Below, in pieces: positions 26,129 through 35,487 of a DNA stretch of 46,486 bases (positions are counted from its first letter, which is position 1; every line of letters begins with the position of its first letter). Both the position numbers and the translations under genes were made by a program. The stretch is from Bacteroidota bacterium (lineage in GTDB: Bacteria > Bacteroidota > Ignavibacteria > Kapaibacteriales > NICIL-2), in NCBI GenBank assembly GCA_019695345.1, contig JAIBAE010000030.1, positions 1 to 46,486 of the forward strand. The letters run 5' to 3'. The notes beneath the pieces were generated by a model. The model saw only the letters and a program-made list of their open reading frames with translations, did not search any database and was not told the DNA's origin.

Positions 26129-28369
26129 TTAGTCGCCAATTTCTAATGTTGAACCATTCTGAATCATGCCGGCATTTTGTACATCGTTTACGCGAACACG
26201 TGGTTGCAGTGCGCCCGGTGCCGCAAAAATGAGTAAGCCGTTTGCTTTTGGTTGAACGTTTGTAATTACGGTTGCAAACTGATTGAAATCGGTTGCTGTT
26301 GTGTTCATTGGTATTACGGATTGATCGCAATCAACTAAGCGAAGAATACCGTTTGTGCCTACTGTAGAAGCAGTATAAACCGATGAACCACCAATTATAA
26401 ACAATCCGTTATTTGTAGGTGCAGTTTGGTCTAAACCAAAGATTAACGCTGCATTTGGTTGTGCCGGAGGATTATTATCAATTGTTACCGAAGCTGCCAT
26501 AGCATTTGGGAATGCTTCCGGTGTTGAATATCCATCCCAGCCGTTAGCAAGCGGTCTTGTAAAACCAGCCCAAACATTGTGATGGACAAAAACGGTATCG
26601 AATGGGAATGGCTCGGAGCCAGTTGCCCATGTACCCGGATTTGACCAACGACCATCGTTTGATGAATGTACGATTCCCGGTCCGCCGCGTAATAACAAGT
26701 CGCTTCCGCTTGCAAGTGTGTTTGTGCCTGTGTGTGAAATCTGTTGTGCTGAAATCCAGTACAATTCACAACCATTGTTAATGCTGCGCTGATAGTTATT
26801 ACCAATCATGTTTGGCGAGAAACCTGCAGGACTATTAAATGTACGTACATTGCTTAAACTTGCTAAGCCGGACAATCCTGCTGCTTCCGCCGGGCGGAAA
26901 CCCGCTTTAACAGTAGCTGCCCAGTTAGGTGTGCCCGAAACAGGATTAGAATAACTTACGTTGATTTTTCTTTGAACATCGGTTGTTGGATTAAAGCTAA
27001 ATGGCGCAGAACCCGGAATTGAGTTAAATGTTACAAACTGTGGGACATTCGCTGCGTTTGTGTATTGCAATGTTGTAAAACGATTATTAAAGGTAATCGA
27101 ATTGTTTGCAACCGAAGCTGGCATTTCAATTTGCATATTACCAATAACTTCCGATGATGTTTGGCAATCGTTAAGGGTTGTATCGTAACGAACAGGTGTA
27201 ATGCTTAATGGGTTGCCATTATACACATATAACGTGTTGGTTGCAGGTACCGTAATGCTATGTACTGTACTGTTTGGATTTACCAGTAAACCACATTTAA
27301 CATGCACATTTCCGTTGGTTGTTTTATTACCACCAATAGTCTCTAATTTACCATAACGGTTAGCTTCAACTGATGACGTTGCTTGTATTACCTGACCGTT
27401 TGCAACTGCCATATAACGAACGGTTGTACCGCAATCGTAAAATGCATTTGTTAAACTTGGCAACTGGTTAACATAGGTACCTTCTATATTCATGTTTGCA
27501 ACACCGGTTAAGTATAATATACCGCCATTGCCAGTATTGCCCAAACGCAATGTAGAACCACTTCCAACAGCCATTGCCGCTGGCGCATGATTGCTACTGA
27601 TGTTAATTCTACCTGAGTTATCTGCCAATAATGTGGAGTTATTACCAAGTGTTAGGTAAGCGTTATCGGTTGCAATGTTGATTACACTACCATTACCATT
27701 CACTGTAAAAGGTGCGTTAGATAACGATGCGGCATTTAAATTCAGAACTCCTGAATTTTGTACTGTAAAGCCCCCAAGGTTATTAGCGTTGTTGGTAAAA
27801 GTACCAAGTACATTAGCTGTACCGTTACTTAATGTTTTGCTATTTCCTGCTGAGCTATTTTGTAATTCTACGTTATTATAGGAGTTTACACCACTTTCAG
27901 GAATCACAACCTGTGCGATTGTTCCATCGTACGTAAATGTTCCGTTGTAGGTTCTGTTGCCTGTTCCGTTTGTAATCTGGTATGCGCCGCCAACAAATAT
28001 ACTGTCGCGCATGTTTTTTGTGTTGCCGGAAAGGTTCAGGTTGTTATACCAACGTCCCTGTACGTTTTGTGCAGGATTTGTTGAAGACCAAAGCACTATA
28101 CCGGTTATACGGTTAGATGCACTTGAACCAAGTGGGTTTGAACCGTTAAATACGTTATTGGTACCCGTCATTTCTATAGTACCATTTGTATTATTAACCT
28201 GCGCAACAGGTGCAGCATTTTGGAATTGCCCTGTATTGGAACGCAAACGGATTGTTCCGCTATTGTTAATCTTCCCACAGGTTCCATTATTAATATTCTG
28301 TGCAGGGGCTACAGCACTCGCTGTAAGCATAGCACAAATCCCCAAAGCCAATCTGGCTATTCGGTTCAT
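26129..28369 (-). CDS. Large secreted Asn/Thr-rich beta-repeat protein
   Basis: 746 residues. ATG 28369 has GGAG about nine bases upstream. Signal peptide ends near AVAPAQ. The protein opens with GTCGKINNSGTIRLRS, related to the neighbour's SCGRIVNGGKITVRG, then runs through many short strands with N-N-x-G turns (for example NTNGTIEMTGTNNVF, GVLNLNAASLSNAPF). This suggests a solenoid such as a beta-helix; the fold is inference. The C-terminal region returns to longer strands with no recognisable sorting domain. Likely a surface structural or adhesive protein. It is 79 bp downstream of the small N/T-rich gene in the same run. Confidence 0.75.
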   Translation of the reverse strand: MNRIARLALGICAMLTASAVAPAQNINNGTCGKINNSGTIRLRSNTGQFQNAAPVAQVNNTNGTIEMTGTNNVFNGSNPLGSSASNRITGIVLWSSTNPAQNVQGRWYNNLNLSGNTKNMRDSIFVGGAYQITNGTGNRTYNGTFTYDGTIAQVVIPESGVNSYNNVELQNSSAGNSKTLSNGTANVLGTFTNNANNLGGFTVQNSGVLNLNAASLSNAPFTVNGNGSVINIATDNAYLTLGNNSTLLADNSGRINISSNHAPAAMAVGSGSTLRLGNTGNGGILYLTGVANMNIEGTYVNQLPSLTNAFYDCGTTVRYMAVANGQVIQATSSVEANRYGKLETIGGNKTTNGNVHVKCGLLVNPNSTVHSITVPATNTLYVYNGNPLSITPVRYDTTLNDCQTSSEVIGNMQIEMPASVANNSITFNNRFTTLQYTNAANVPQFVTFNSIPGSAPFSFNPTTDVQRKINVSYSNPVSGTPNWAATVKAGFRPAEAAGLSGLASLSNVRTFNSPAGFSPNMIGNNYQRSINNGCELYWISAQQISHTGTNTLASGSDLLLRGGPGIVHSSNDGRWSNPGTWATGSEPFPFDTVFVHHNVWAGFTRPLANGWDGYSTPEAFPNAMAASVTIDNNPPAQPNAALIFGLDQTAPTNNGLFIIGGSSVYTASTVGTNGILRLVDCDQSVIPMNTTATDFNQFATVITNVQPKANGLLIFAAPGALQPRVRVNDVQNAGMIQNGSTLEIGD

Positions 28370-28448
28370 GGATGTTCTCCACTAAAGTAAATTGTATAAC
28401 AACAGGTTTTTCTAACTAACTAACAGGAAAACAAGAGTAAACAGAGTA

Positions 28449-28919
28449 TTATCTAACTTCAAGTACAGCATTTGTGTTATTATCACAAGTACCGTTATTA
28501 AACCAGTTACCACAGTAAATAACAGCGTTGTTTGTTAACTGTCCGTTATTTACTAAATCACCGGTAACGGTTAAGGTTCCATTGCCATTCCGGATAACAG
28601 TTCCCGAAATCGGACCACATGGGGTACCTGCAATAGTCATATTTACTGTAATCAATCCGGTTGATGAAGCATTATATGTAACAGTACCACTGTTCACATT
28701 CATTGTTCCGTCAACACGTAGTAATGCACTGTCCTGAACAGTAACAGTACCATTTTTATTATTATTCATTATACCGCAAACACGCATTGTTGCCTTATTG
28801 TTGACGTGAATCAACGCGCCATTGTTAGTTAATGTTTGAGAGAACATTGAAGTAACATTGATGCTAAGGAACAATCCAAATGCAAACAGTATAAAAGTTA
28901 TGTTCTTGCGTGTATTCAT
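28449..28919 (-). CDS. Small secreted Asn/Thr-rich repeat protein
   Basis: 156 residues from ATG 28919, chosen because AAGGA lies just upstream; an in-frame ATG at 28940 lacks a binding site. A signal peptide ends near SMFSQ. The mature part is almost entirely short beta-strand repeats with N-G turns (NNGALIHVNNKATMRVCG, GTVTVQDSALLRVDG, GTLTVTGDLVNNGQL). It resembles a stand-alone version of the N-terminal module of the two larger neighbours. Four Cys residues could form disulfides outside the cell. It could be a subunit or cap of the same surface structure. Function not known. Confidence 0.72.
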   Translation of the reverse strand: MNTRKNITFILFAFGLFLSINVTSMFSQTLTNNGALIHVNNKATMRVCGIMNNNKNGTVTVQDSALLRVDGTMNVNSGTVTYNASSTGLITVNMTIAGTPCGPISGTVIRNGNGTLTVTGDLVNNGQLTNNAVIYCGNWFNNGTCDNNTNAVLEVR

Positions 28920-28993
28920 ATTAAATCCTTCGTAATTCAATAATCTACCAAATAGACACTTCTACATTTCGAAGTTTCGGCTGTTTTATACGA

Positions 28994-31924
28994 TTACTGA
29001 ATTCTTGTAAACTTCAAATAGGAGTTTGCTTTAGCAGCAGTTGTGTTAGCATCAGCAGTATTTTGTGACCAACGTAATCTGAAATCACCACTATTGGCAC
29101 CTACAACCACCAAACCTTTAACATGAACTACCGATGATTGACCGCCTCCAATTTGTACTGTAGATGCGGATGTACCATCATTAGTTCCAGATGTAAATGT
29201 AGATGGAGAGCCGTCGTTGCTGTGATAGGTCATTTTGAACGATGAACCAGCCGGAGCTATAAAACTAAAGTTAGCATCCGGTGTTGCAGAAGCAGAACCA
29301 AATTCAACAGTTCCTTCTACTTCCCAGATTTGATTAGCAGCTAATGCTAAGAATAAATCATCATCATCTTGTAAAGTGGTTGATGAAGCTACAACTTCAT
29401 CTGTTACTTTACGGCGAACAACAACTGTTGAGTTAGCTGAAATAGTGCTTGTTAAAGGCATCCACTTTGTACCGTCAAAGTACCAGAAACCTTCTTCGGT
29501 TGATGTTGTAACGTAAACCATTAATCCTTCAGCCGGTGTTGTGATTGCATCGCGTTGTGTGTTCGTCATGCGTGGCATTAAGAAACCTTTGCTTGTTGAG
29601 AAGATTTCTGTCTGTGCTGAATTAGATGGTGAGTTTGTACCAATACCAACTTTACCATCTGCAGTTACACGCATGCGTTCAACATTATTTGTAATGATAG
29701 GTAAAGCAAAATTGTTTGATGTTCCTAACGTTTGTTCAGTTGTTTGAGTATTTCCACCTTGCGACCAAATTGCACCGTTAAATACAGATGCAGGGTTTGT
29801 CCACTGTGGAGCAGCTGATGGACCTTGTGAAATTAAAACCTGACCAGGGTTACCTGCGCCGTTGCTATTACCTGCTACAGAAGTAACTAAAGGACCAGAC
29901 ATTCTTAACTGATGTACATATGTCTTGTTTGCATTTCCTTGGGTTAACGAGCGTTTTAACTCACCTGGGGTTAAAGTATCTACCTGCCCTAAGAATACAT
30001 CCCCATTCGCTGCAACGATACCATAGTTATTTGTACCATTACTTGCAATAAAATAACCACCAATATTTGTTACTGAATTTGATTGTTTAGAAGCAGTAAA
30101 TGCTCTTGATGTTGAGCTATCGCCTGTTACAACGCCTGATGATATTACTGCAAAACCTGAATAACCATCTGCAGCCGAACCAACAGCACCAGCTGTGTTA
30201 TCATTTACTTGCATTAAGCCATAAGGATTTGAGTTACCGCGAACTACAACACCACCGTTAGCTAATATTCTCATGCGCTCTGTGTTGTTTGTACGGATAG
30301 CTAAAGGTTGATTATCGGACGTACCTAAGAAATTACTGTTTGGTGTGTTAGGATTTGTACCAGCATTACCGTTTAAGCCCCAAGCAAAGTTTGTTGTATT
30401 GGTCCAGGTTAAAGTATCACCTGTTCCTAAAGTTAACATCTGTCCCGGATTTCCTGAGGATGCTGGGAATGTGTAGGTAATATTGGTTGCTTGGCTTTGA
30501 GCGCGGAACGAAGTATAGTTATTTCCGCTTGTTGATGGCTCGTACCAACGAATCTCACCGGCTTGGTTGTTATTGTTTGTTACAAACAAGTTACCATTCT
30601 GTATGTCAACTTTAGCACCAGGGTTTGTTGTGCCTAAACCTAAGAAGTTATTTGTTGTATTATAGAAGAAACCTGTTGATGATGTTAATGAATTAGCACC
30701 ATTCCAGATTGCGATTTGTCCATTTGTACCTGTACCAGTAACACCTGTTTGTTGTGTAATCCAGTTTAAGTTACCACTGCCGTCGGTTGAAAGTACCTGA
30801 CCGTTAGTACCACCTGTTGCAGGCCATGTGTAGGTTATATCATTTGCTAAAGCTGGAGCTTTGAAAGATATAAAGTTGTTGCCGCTAAGTGTTGGCTCAA
30901 ACCAACGTAAATCGCTGCCACCCAGAATTGAAACATTGTTGGTAAATGATTTGTTACCGCCAATAATCTGAGTTCCTTTTGTCATTACAAAGTACGCTGT
31001 GTCACCAACTTCAGGAAGAATATATGTACGGTTCTGTGTTAAATCTTGAACATTGATGTTCACGTACTGACCATTACCATCATAAAACTTTATACTACCT
31101 GCATGTGTTGTATCACCAAGATTAATTGTGCTGTTGTTGTAGGTTATGAATGGATTTGTTACCCATGTTGTACCATTCCAGATAAGTGTGCTGTTAATAG
31201 TTGTTCCACCATCTGGCAATTGTTTTACAGTTTGCCAAGATAAATTACCATTAACATCACTACTCAAAAACTGTCCATTTGAAGGTCCAGCTAATGGAAA
31301 TGTATAGTTAATGTTAGCAGTTTGTGACCCTGCCTTAAACGATGTAGTATTTGTACGTGAAGGGTTGTAGAAAATAATCTGACCTGCATTGTTTGCAGAA
31401 ACAGTATCCACAATCACATTACCACCCGCAACATGAAGTTTAGAACCCGGATTCGAAGTTCCAATACCTACATTGCCATTTGGCATAATGCGAATCTGTT
31501 CGTTATTGTTTGTTTTGAAAACAATAGGATTTGCATCTGTTGTACCAAAGAAATTGGTAGCAGGATTCAATCCGCTATTACCGTTTAAGTTCCAACCATT
31601 GGTTGATACCACTGGCGACCAATTTGGAGATAGTGGCGTTCCACTATTGAACTCAAAACGGTTGTTCGAGGTATTAAATATCAACAAACCGTTGGCAGGT
31701 AACACTATTGCGTTACGCTGAACGGTTGTTAACCTCGGTGTCAGAAACCCCTTATTTGCAGAGGTCAGGTCTAACACTGCCGATGTATCAGGCGAAACAG
31801 TACCGATACCAACATTGTCATCGGCAACTGCATTCACAGTTGAAAAAAGTACTAAAGAGGCGATTACTCCGCCAAACATCAGGCGCATAGCCTGCAAATC
31901 AAAAAAACGTGTCATTTTATTCAT
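28994..31924 (-). CDS. Surface fibre-like protein with phage-fibre-type repeat modules
   Basis: About 976 residues from ATG 31924; an upstream in-frame ATG at 31963 only lengthens the n-region. A signal peptide ends near NAVADD. Three repeat types alternate: GFLTPRL-type near 58-90 and again near 800, GNVGIGT-NPGSKLHV-type near 110-160, 525-570 and 745-790, and GQIIFY...SFKA...YTFP modules near 180-230, 350-400 and 465-520. The C-terminal 120 residues, including FRLRWSQNTADANTTAAKAN, look like the jelly-roll end of phage fibre proteins. It probably forms an extended trimeric or repetitive surface fibre. It is the first gene of the minus-strand surface run. Confidence 0.78.
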   Translation of the reverse strand: MNKMTRFFDLQAMRLMFGGVIASLVLFSTVNAVADDNVGIGTVSPDTSAVLDLTSANKGFLTPRLTTVQRNAIVLPANGLLIFNTSNNRFEFNSGTPLSPNWSPVVSTNGWNLNGNSGLNPATNFFGTTDANPIVFKTNNNEQIRIMPNGNVGIGTSNPGSKLHVAGGNVIVDTVSANNAGQIIFYNPSRTNTTSFKAGSQTANINYTFPLAGPSNGQFLSSDVNGNLSWQTVKQLPDGGTTINSTLIWNGTTWVTNPFITYNNSTINLGDTTHAGSIKFYDGNGQYVNINVQDLTQNRTYILPEVGDTAYFVMTKGTQIIGGNKSFTNNVSILGGSDLRWFEPTLSGNNFISFKAPALANDITYTWPATGGTNGQVLSTDGSGNLNWITQQTGVTGTGTNGQIAIWNGANSLTSSTGFFYNTTNNFLGLGTTNPGAKVDIQNGNLFVTNNNNQAGEIRWYEPSTSGNNYTSFRAQSQATNITYTFPASSGNPGQMLTLGTGDTLTWTNTTNFAWGLNGNAGTNPNTPNSNFLGTSDNQPLAIRTNNTERMRILANGGVVVRGNSNPYGLMQVNDNTAGAVGSAADGYSGFAVISSGVVTGDSSTSRAFTASKQSNSVTNIGGYFIASNGTNNYGIVAANGDVFLGQVDTLTPGELKRSLTQGNANKTYVHQLRMSGPLVTSVAGNSNGAGNPGQVLISQGPSAAPQWTNPASVFNGAIWSQGGNTQTTEQTLGTSNNFALPIITNNVERMRVTADGKVGIGTNSPSNSAQTEIFSTSKGFLMPRMTNTQRDAITTPAEGLMVYVTTSTEEGFWYFDGTKWMPLTSTISANSTVVVRRKVTDEVVASSTTLQDDDDLFLALAANQIWEVEGTVEFGSASATPDANFSFIAPAGSSFKMTYHSNDGSPSTFTSGTNDGTSASTVQIGGGQSSVVHVKGLVVVGANSGDFRLRWSQNTADANTTAAKANSYLKFTRIQ

Positions 31925-32010
31925 GGTAATTGCGGTGAAATTAGTGTCCGTAATTACTAACATTAGTTATTAGTTTACTTGCGTTTTGTGGGCTTATACT
32001 TAGCCAAAGC

Positions 32011-32030
32011 CAAATGAGTTTCCTCATTTG
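32011..32030. promoter_or_regulatory. Perfect palindrome CAAATGAG-tttc-CTCATTTG upstream of the surface run
   Basis: 8-bp arms around 4 nt, 87 bp upstream of the first gene (31924) of the surface run and directly beside a GGCTTTGGC sequence on that strand. No T-run, so not a terminator. Possible operator; no regulator can be named. Confidence 0.4.
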
Positions 32031-32210
32031 TTCTTCCATGCTAACTCTATACAAAAGTGATATGTATATATCCGTGGTGAATGACCTCTCGCAAATTAGC
32101 CCTACCCTATTCAGGCAACAATACGTGTTACTACGTAATTTCTACAAACACTTACGCTATTACTACGGAGAAATGCGGAATCTTTGTTTTTTCTAAAATT
32201 TGGGAAGAAA

Positions 32211-32235
32211 ATTGGATATTTATTGTTTATCCAAT
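32211..32235. repeat. Inverted repeat ATTGGATA/TATCCAAT
   Basis: 8-bp perfect arms with a 9-nt loop in the 442-bp gap 31925-32366. This is the one long gap with neither a family A nor a family B pair. Apart from this palindrome, the one at 32011 and a possible leader frame at 32279, I see nothing in it. Confidence 0.5.
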
Positions 32236-32278
32236 CTGAGAAAGTAAGACTAAAAATGATAAATTTATAGGAGGTTTT

Positions 32279-32344
32279 GTGGACAATCTCGGTGCTAAAA
32301 AACTACGGTTTAAAAACAAAAAAGCCCACACGTGGCGGGCTTAA
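32279..32344 (+). CDS. Possible 21-residue small ORF with perfect ribosome binding site
   Basis: A GTG codon follows AGGAGG by about five bases (ATAGGAGGTTTT). It opens a 21-codon frame (starts MDNLGAKKLRF, Lys/Arg-rich) whose stop lies inside the bidirectional hairpin at 32322-32342. Perfect Shine-Dalgarno sequences are rare in this genome, which makes it more notable than its length. It may be a leader peptide, a small basic protein or chance. Confidence 0.3.
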   Translation: MDNLGAKKLRFKNKKAHTWRA

Positions 32345-32350
32345 TTTTTT
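32318..32350 (-). terminator. Intrinsic terminator of the response regulator gene
   Basis: AAGCCC/GGGCTT stem with inner C-G pairing. On the minus strand it is followed by TTTTTTGTTTTT. On the plus strand it is followed by TTAATTTTTT, so it may act both ways. It lies 17 bp after the stop. Confidence 0.85.
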
Positions 32351-32366
32351 CTATATGACGTACTAT

Positions 32367-33050
32367 CTAACTTGCCACCGGCGTTCTGGAAAAGTAACTC
32401 GAATGCAAGAATGCAAAACGAACCAATCCTGCAGTATTATTTACACCTAATTTATCCATTAAGTGTGCACGATGTGTTTCTACTGTTCTTGGGCTTATAA
32501 AGAGTTTATTTGCAATCTCTTGGCTTGTAAGTCCTTGAGCTACAAGGTGTAAGATTTCTTCTTCGCGTTTTGTTAAGCCCACTGGCAATGTACCTGCCTG
32601 TTGCGATTGAACACTTGTTTTACCTTGCATCAACGCCAAAACGGCTTTACTGAACACTCGCTCACCATGCATAACCTGGTTTACAGCATCAATCAACTCA
32701 CGTCGGTTAATTTCTTTCGATAAATATCCATCCGCGCCAGATTGCAACGCTTGGTCTAAGTAGTATTGGTCTTCAAAGGTTGTAAGCATCACAACGCGGG
32801 TTTTGTCGGACTCCGATTTTATCTTTTTAGCAGCATCAATGCCATTTAAGTTCGGCATAAGCACATCTAAAAACACGATATCGGGTTTTTCCTGCTGAGT
32901 TAAATATACAGCCTCATCACCGCTGCCTGCCTCACCTACAATTTCAATATTAGAATCGGTTAGTAACAACCTACGAACCCCAACGCGAACTAACTCGTGG
33001 TCATCTGCCAACACGATGCGTACGGTTTTTGTTGAATTTCTGCCGGACAT
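32367..33050 (-). CDS. NarL/FixJ-type response regulator
   Basis: 227 residues from ATG 33050. A longer reading to 33230 runs through a family B repeat and is rejected. The receiver domain has ADDHELVRVGVRRLL, phosphoacceptor Asp in VFLDVLMPNLNG, Thr in VVMLTTFED and Lys in GYLSKEI. The C-terminal LuxR-type helix-turn-helix begins LTKREEEILHLVAQGLTSQEIANKLFISPRTVETHRAHLMDKLG. No sensor kinase is adjacent; the nearest is at 39851. It is a DNA-binding activator or repressor of unknown targets, and the divergent surface run is one candidate. Confidence 0.95.
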   Translation of the reverse strand: MSGRNSTKTVRIVLADDHELVRVGVRRLLLTDSNIEIVGEAGSGDEAVYLTQQEKPDIVFLDVLMPNLNGIDAAKKIKSESDKTRVVMLTTFEDQYYLDQALQSGADGYLSKEINRRELIDAVNQVMHGERVFSKAVLALMQGKTSVQSQQAGTLPVGLTKREEEILHLVAQGLTSQEIANKLFISPRTVETHRAHLMDKLGVNNTAGLVRFAFLHSSYFSRTPVAS

Positions 33051-33174
33051 AATGTTTCTGTATAATAAATGAAGCAACCAATACTCACAACTATTCGATG
33101 TACCGATTTGCTCCATGTTTCGGCAGTTTAGGGTTGGTTCTTTAATTATCCTTTTGGGGTATGTAGAATTTGGT

Positions 33175-33445
33175 GTTTCCGTCCTCTGCCGAAGCGAGCA
33201 ATACTGCGCCGCAACCCGGTCGGGAGCCAACGTTACAGCATCGCCAACATTGTGTCAGAACATCGTGTGGTCTATGTACGTATTTCTATAAACATTCCGC
33301 TACTCTGTAGCAGATCATAATACAAAACAGCTCCAGAGGTGAGATATCCTCATAGATATATTGTTAGCGTTTTCTGCGCCGCTGCAACGTTTTGCCCCGC
33401 CCGTGTGACGGCGCTGGCGCGGTTGTTTCGGCAATGGCGGGAACC
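33175..33445. repeat. Family B repeat pair between the response regulator and nadE
   Basis: The left arm 33175-33236 has CCTCTGCCGAAGCGA and the left-type core. The right arm 33373-33445 is inverted, has the right-type GCGCCGTCACACGGGCGGGG core and ends nine bases from the nadE stop. The 136-bp interior holds no gene. The adjoining 33051-33174 is the leader of the response regulator, with no clear TAnnTTTG. Confidence 0.82.
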
Positions 33446-33453
33446 ATGCTGTA

Positions 33454-35397
33454 TTACAAATTCTCAAGTTCATCTAACCAGATTCGCGCAGTTGCATCGC
33501 TTGGCATGCGCCAATCGCCACGGGGTGATAACGAAATACTGCCAACCTTTGGTCCATCGGGCACACACGAGCGTTTGAATTGCTGAGTAAAAAAGCGTTT
33601 GTAAAATGTTTGAAGCCAATGGGTAATTTCTTGAGGAGTAAACTCACCTTCAAAAGCATGTGTTGCCAGCAGAAATATCTTTTTAGGCGGATAATGGAAC
33701 CGCAGCATCTGATACAAAAAGAAATCGTGAAGTACGTATGGCCCAACACTTTTCTCTGTTTGTTGAACAACCTCGCCCTCGGTGTTTTTAGGTAACAACT
33801 CCGGAGAGATTGGCGTATTGCAAATGTCTTGCAGAATAGCAGACACTTCCCCATTATATTCACTCTCGGCATACCATTCAACAAGGTATTTAATCAGCGT
33901 TTTTGGGATACCGCAATTTACCGAATACATGCTCATGTGGTCGCCATTGTAGGTACTCCATCCCAACGCCATTTCCGATAAATCGCCAGTCCCTATTACA
34001 ATTCCGTTGACCTTATTTGCGTAATCCATGAGAATTTGTGTTCGCTCGCGGGCTTGAGCGTTTTCGTACACTATGGAATGATTATTTGCATCATGACCAA
34101 TATCTGTAAAATGTTGTGTAACTGCGTTGGTAATTGGAATGGTTAACAACGTAACTCCAAGAGCCTCGCATAATTTTTCGGCGTTCGTTTTTGTTCTATC
34201 GGAAGTGCCAAACCCGGGCATAGTAATGCAGTGGATACCATTGCAATCGTACCCTAACCGCTTAAACGAATATACACAAGCAAGCAACGCCAATGTTGAG
34301 TCCAACCCACCTGAAATCCCTATAACTACATTAGTGCAATATGTATGTCTAAGCCGTTGAATCAAGCCCGTTGTTTGGATATTAGTTACCTCTAATGAAC
34401 GATTGATTTTATCTTCGGAGCTTGATGGAATAAACGGTGTGGGATTTACTTTGCGGTACAATTCTTCCGTCTTTACATCTTGAACACTTACTGAAATTTC
34501 TCTAAATGTTGTTGTTTGCGCTTCACTTCGGAATGTTGAATTACGAATGCGCTCGTTGTTGATTTTTCCAATATCTATATCAGCTATAATATATTCGGAA
34601 CTCAGGGCAAAACGTTTGCTTTCGGCTACAATACTTCCTACTTCGGCAATAATATTGTGTCCGGCAAAAACTACATCGGTTGTAGATTCGCCAATCCCGG
34701 CTGAAGCATACACATAGCCGGTTATACTCCGTGCTGAATGAACCCGAACCAAATCTTTTCGGTATTCCGCCTTGCCCAGTAACTCGTTACTTGCAGATAG
34801 ATTACAAATTATCTGAGCCCCACCCAAACACATTGCAACACTTGGTGCATTGGCAGCCCAAAGGTCTTCGCATATTTCTACTCCAATGGTTACTTGCAAA
34901 TCATTAATCGTTGAGGTAAACAATATGTCAGTTCCAAACGGGTATTTGCTTCCACAAAGTTGAATATGTGAATCAACTAAATTTAAGGCAGAGGCAAACC
35001 AACGCATTTCGTAGAACTCATTGTAGTTTGGTAAGTATGTTTTAGGAATTACACCTTGAATTACACCATTCGCCATAACTACACCACAGTTATACAACTC
35101 TCCTTTTACCCGTATTGGCGCGCCAACTATCATTACGCCATTGTTAAAAGTTTCCTTTGCAATTTCAACCAATGCCTTTTCTACTGATTGTTGCAGATGT
35201 TGCTCGTAAAACAAATCGCCACAGGTATATCCACTTATGCAAAGTTCCGGGAAAACCACTATCTGTGCACCTTTGTTTACGGTTTCTTTAAACAAGGTGA
35301 CAACAGATGTTGAGTTAAAAGGGACATCGGCAATGCGGATTTCGGGAGTTACAGAGGCAACACGTACGTATGAGTAATCAGATAATGTTACGTTCAT
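33454..35397 (-). CDS. nadE: Glutamine-dependent NAD+ synthetase
   Basis: 647 residues, the two-domain form. The N-terminal nitrilase-type glutaminase has Glu51 (FPELCISGY), Lys119 (PKTYLPNY) and Cys176 (GVEICEDLW). The C-terminal synthetase has the PP-loop GISGGLDS (360-367) and LSEMALGWSTYNGDHMSMY, which binds deamido-NAD. It converts nicotinic acid adenine dinucleotide to NAD+ with glutamine-derived ammonia. Divergent from the cytochrome lipoprotein gene; no other NAD-pathway gene is nearby. Confidence 0.97.
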   Translation of the reverse strand: MNVTLSDYSYVRVASVTPEIRIADVPFNSTSVVTLFKETVNKGAQIVVFPELCISGYTCGDLFYEQHLQQSVEKALVEIAKETFNNGVMIVGAPIRVKGELYNCGVVMANGVIQGVIPKTYLPNYNEFYEMRWFASALNLVDSHIQLCGSKYPFGTDILFTSTINDLQVTIGVEICEDLWAANAPSVAMCLGGAQIICNLSASNELLGKAEYRKDLVRVHSARSITGYVYASAGIGESTTDVVFAGHNIIAEVGSIVAESKRFALSSEYIIADIDIGKINNERIRNSTFRSEAQTTTFREISVSVQDVKTEELYRKVNPTPFIPSSSEDKINRSLEVTNIQTTGLIQRLRHTYCTNVVIGISGGLDSTLALLACVYSFKRLGYDCNGIHCITMPGFGTSDRTKTNAEKLCEALGVTLLTIPITNAVTQHFTDIGHDANNHSIVYENAQARERTQILMDYANKVNGIVIGTGDLSEMALGWSTYNGDHMSMYSVNCGIPKTLIKYLVEWYAESEYNGEVSAILQDICNTPISPELLPKNTEGEVVQQTEKSVGPYVLHDFFLYQMLRFHYPPKKIFLLATHAFEGEFTPQEITHWLQTFYKRFFTQQFKRSCVPDGPKVGSISLSPRGDWRMPSDATARIWLDELENL

Positions 35398-35487
35398 GGA
35401 TTTCGTTCTAAAGTTTAACCATTGATTTGTATAGAGACCATCACTTATGTATTTTGTACCAAATTACTATTATCCATTAATACATTC

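Noticed and set aside
20728-31924. CRISPR or tandem DNA repeats in the surface-gene run
   Set aside because: Repetition is at the protein level (Asn/Thr/Gly-rich strands); no regularly spaced identical DNA repeats are present.
33051-33230. N-terminal extension of the response regulator (starts MAPDRVAAQ)
   Set aside because: It translates a family B repeat and leader DNA. The receiver domain begins right after ATG 33050.
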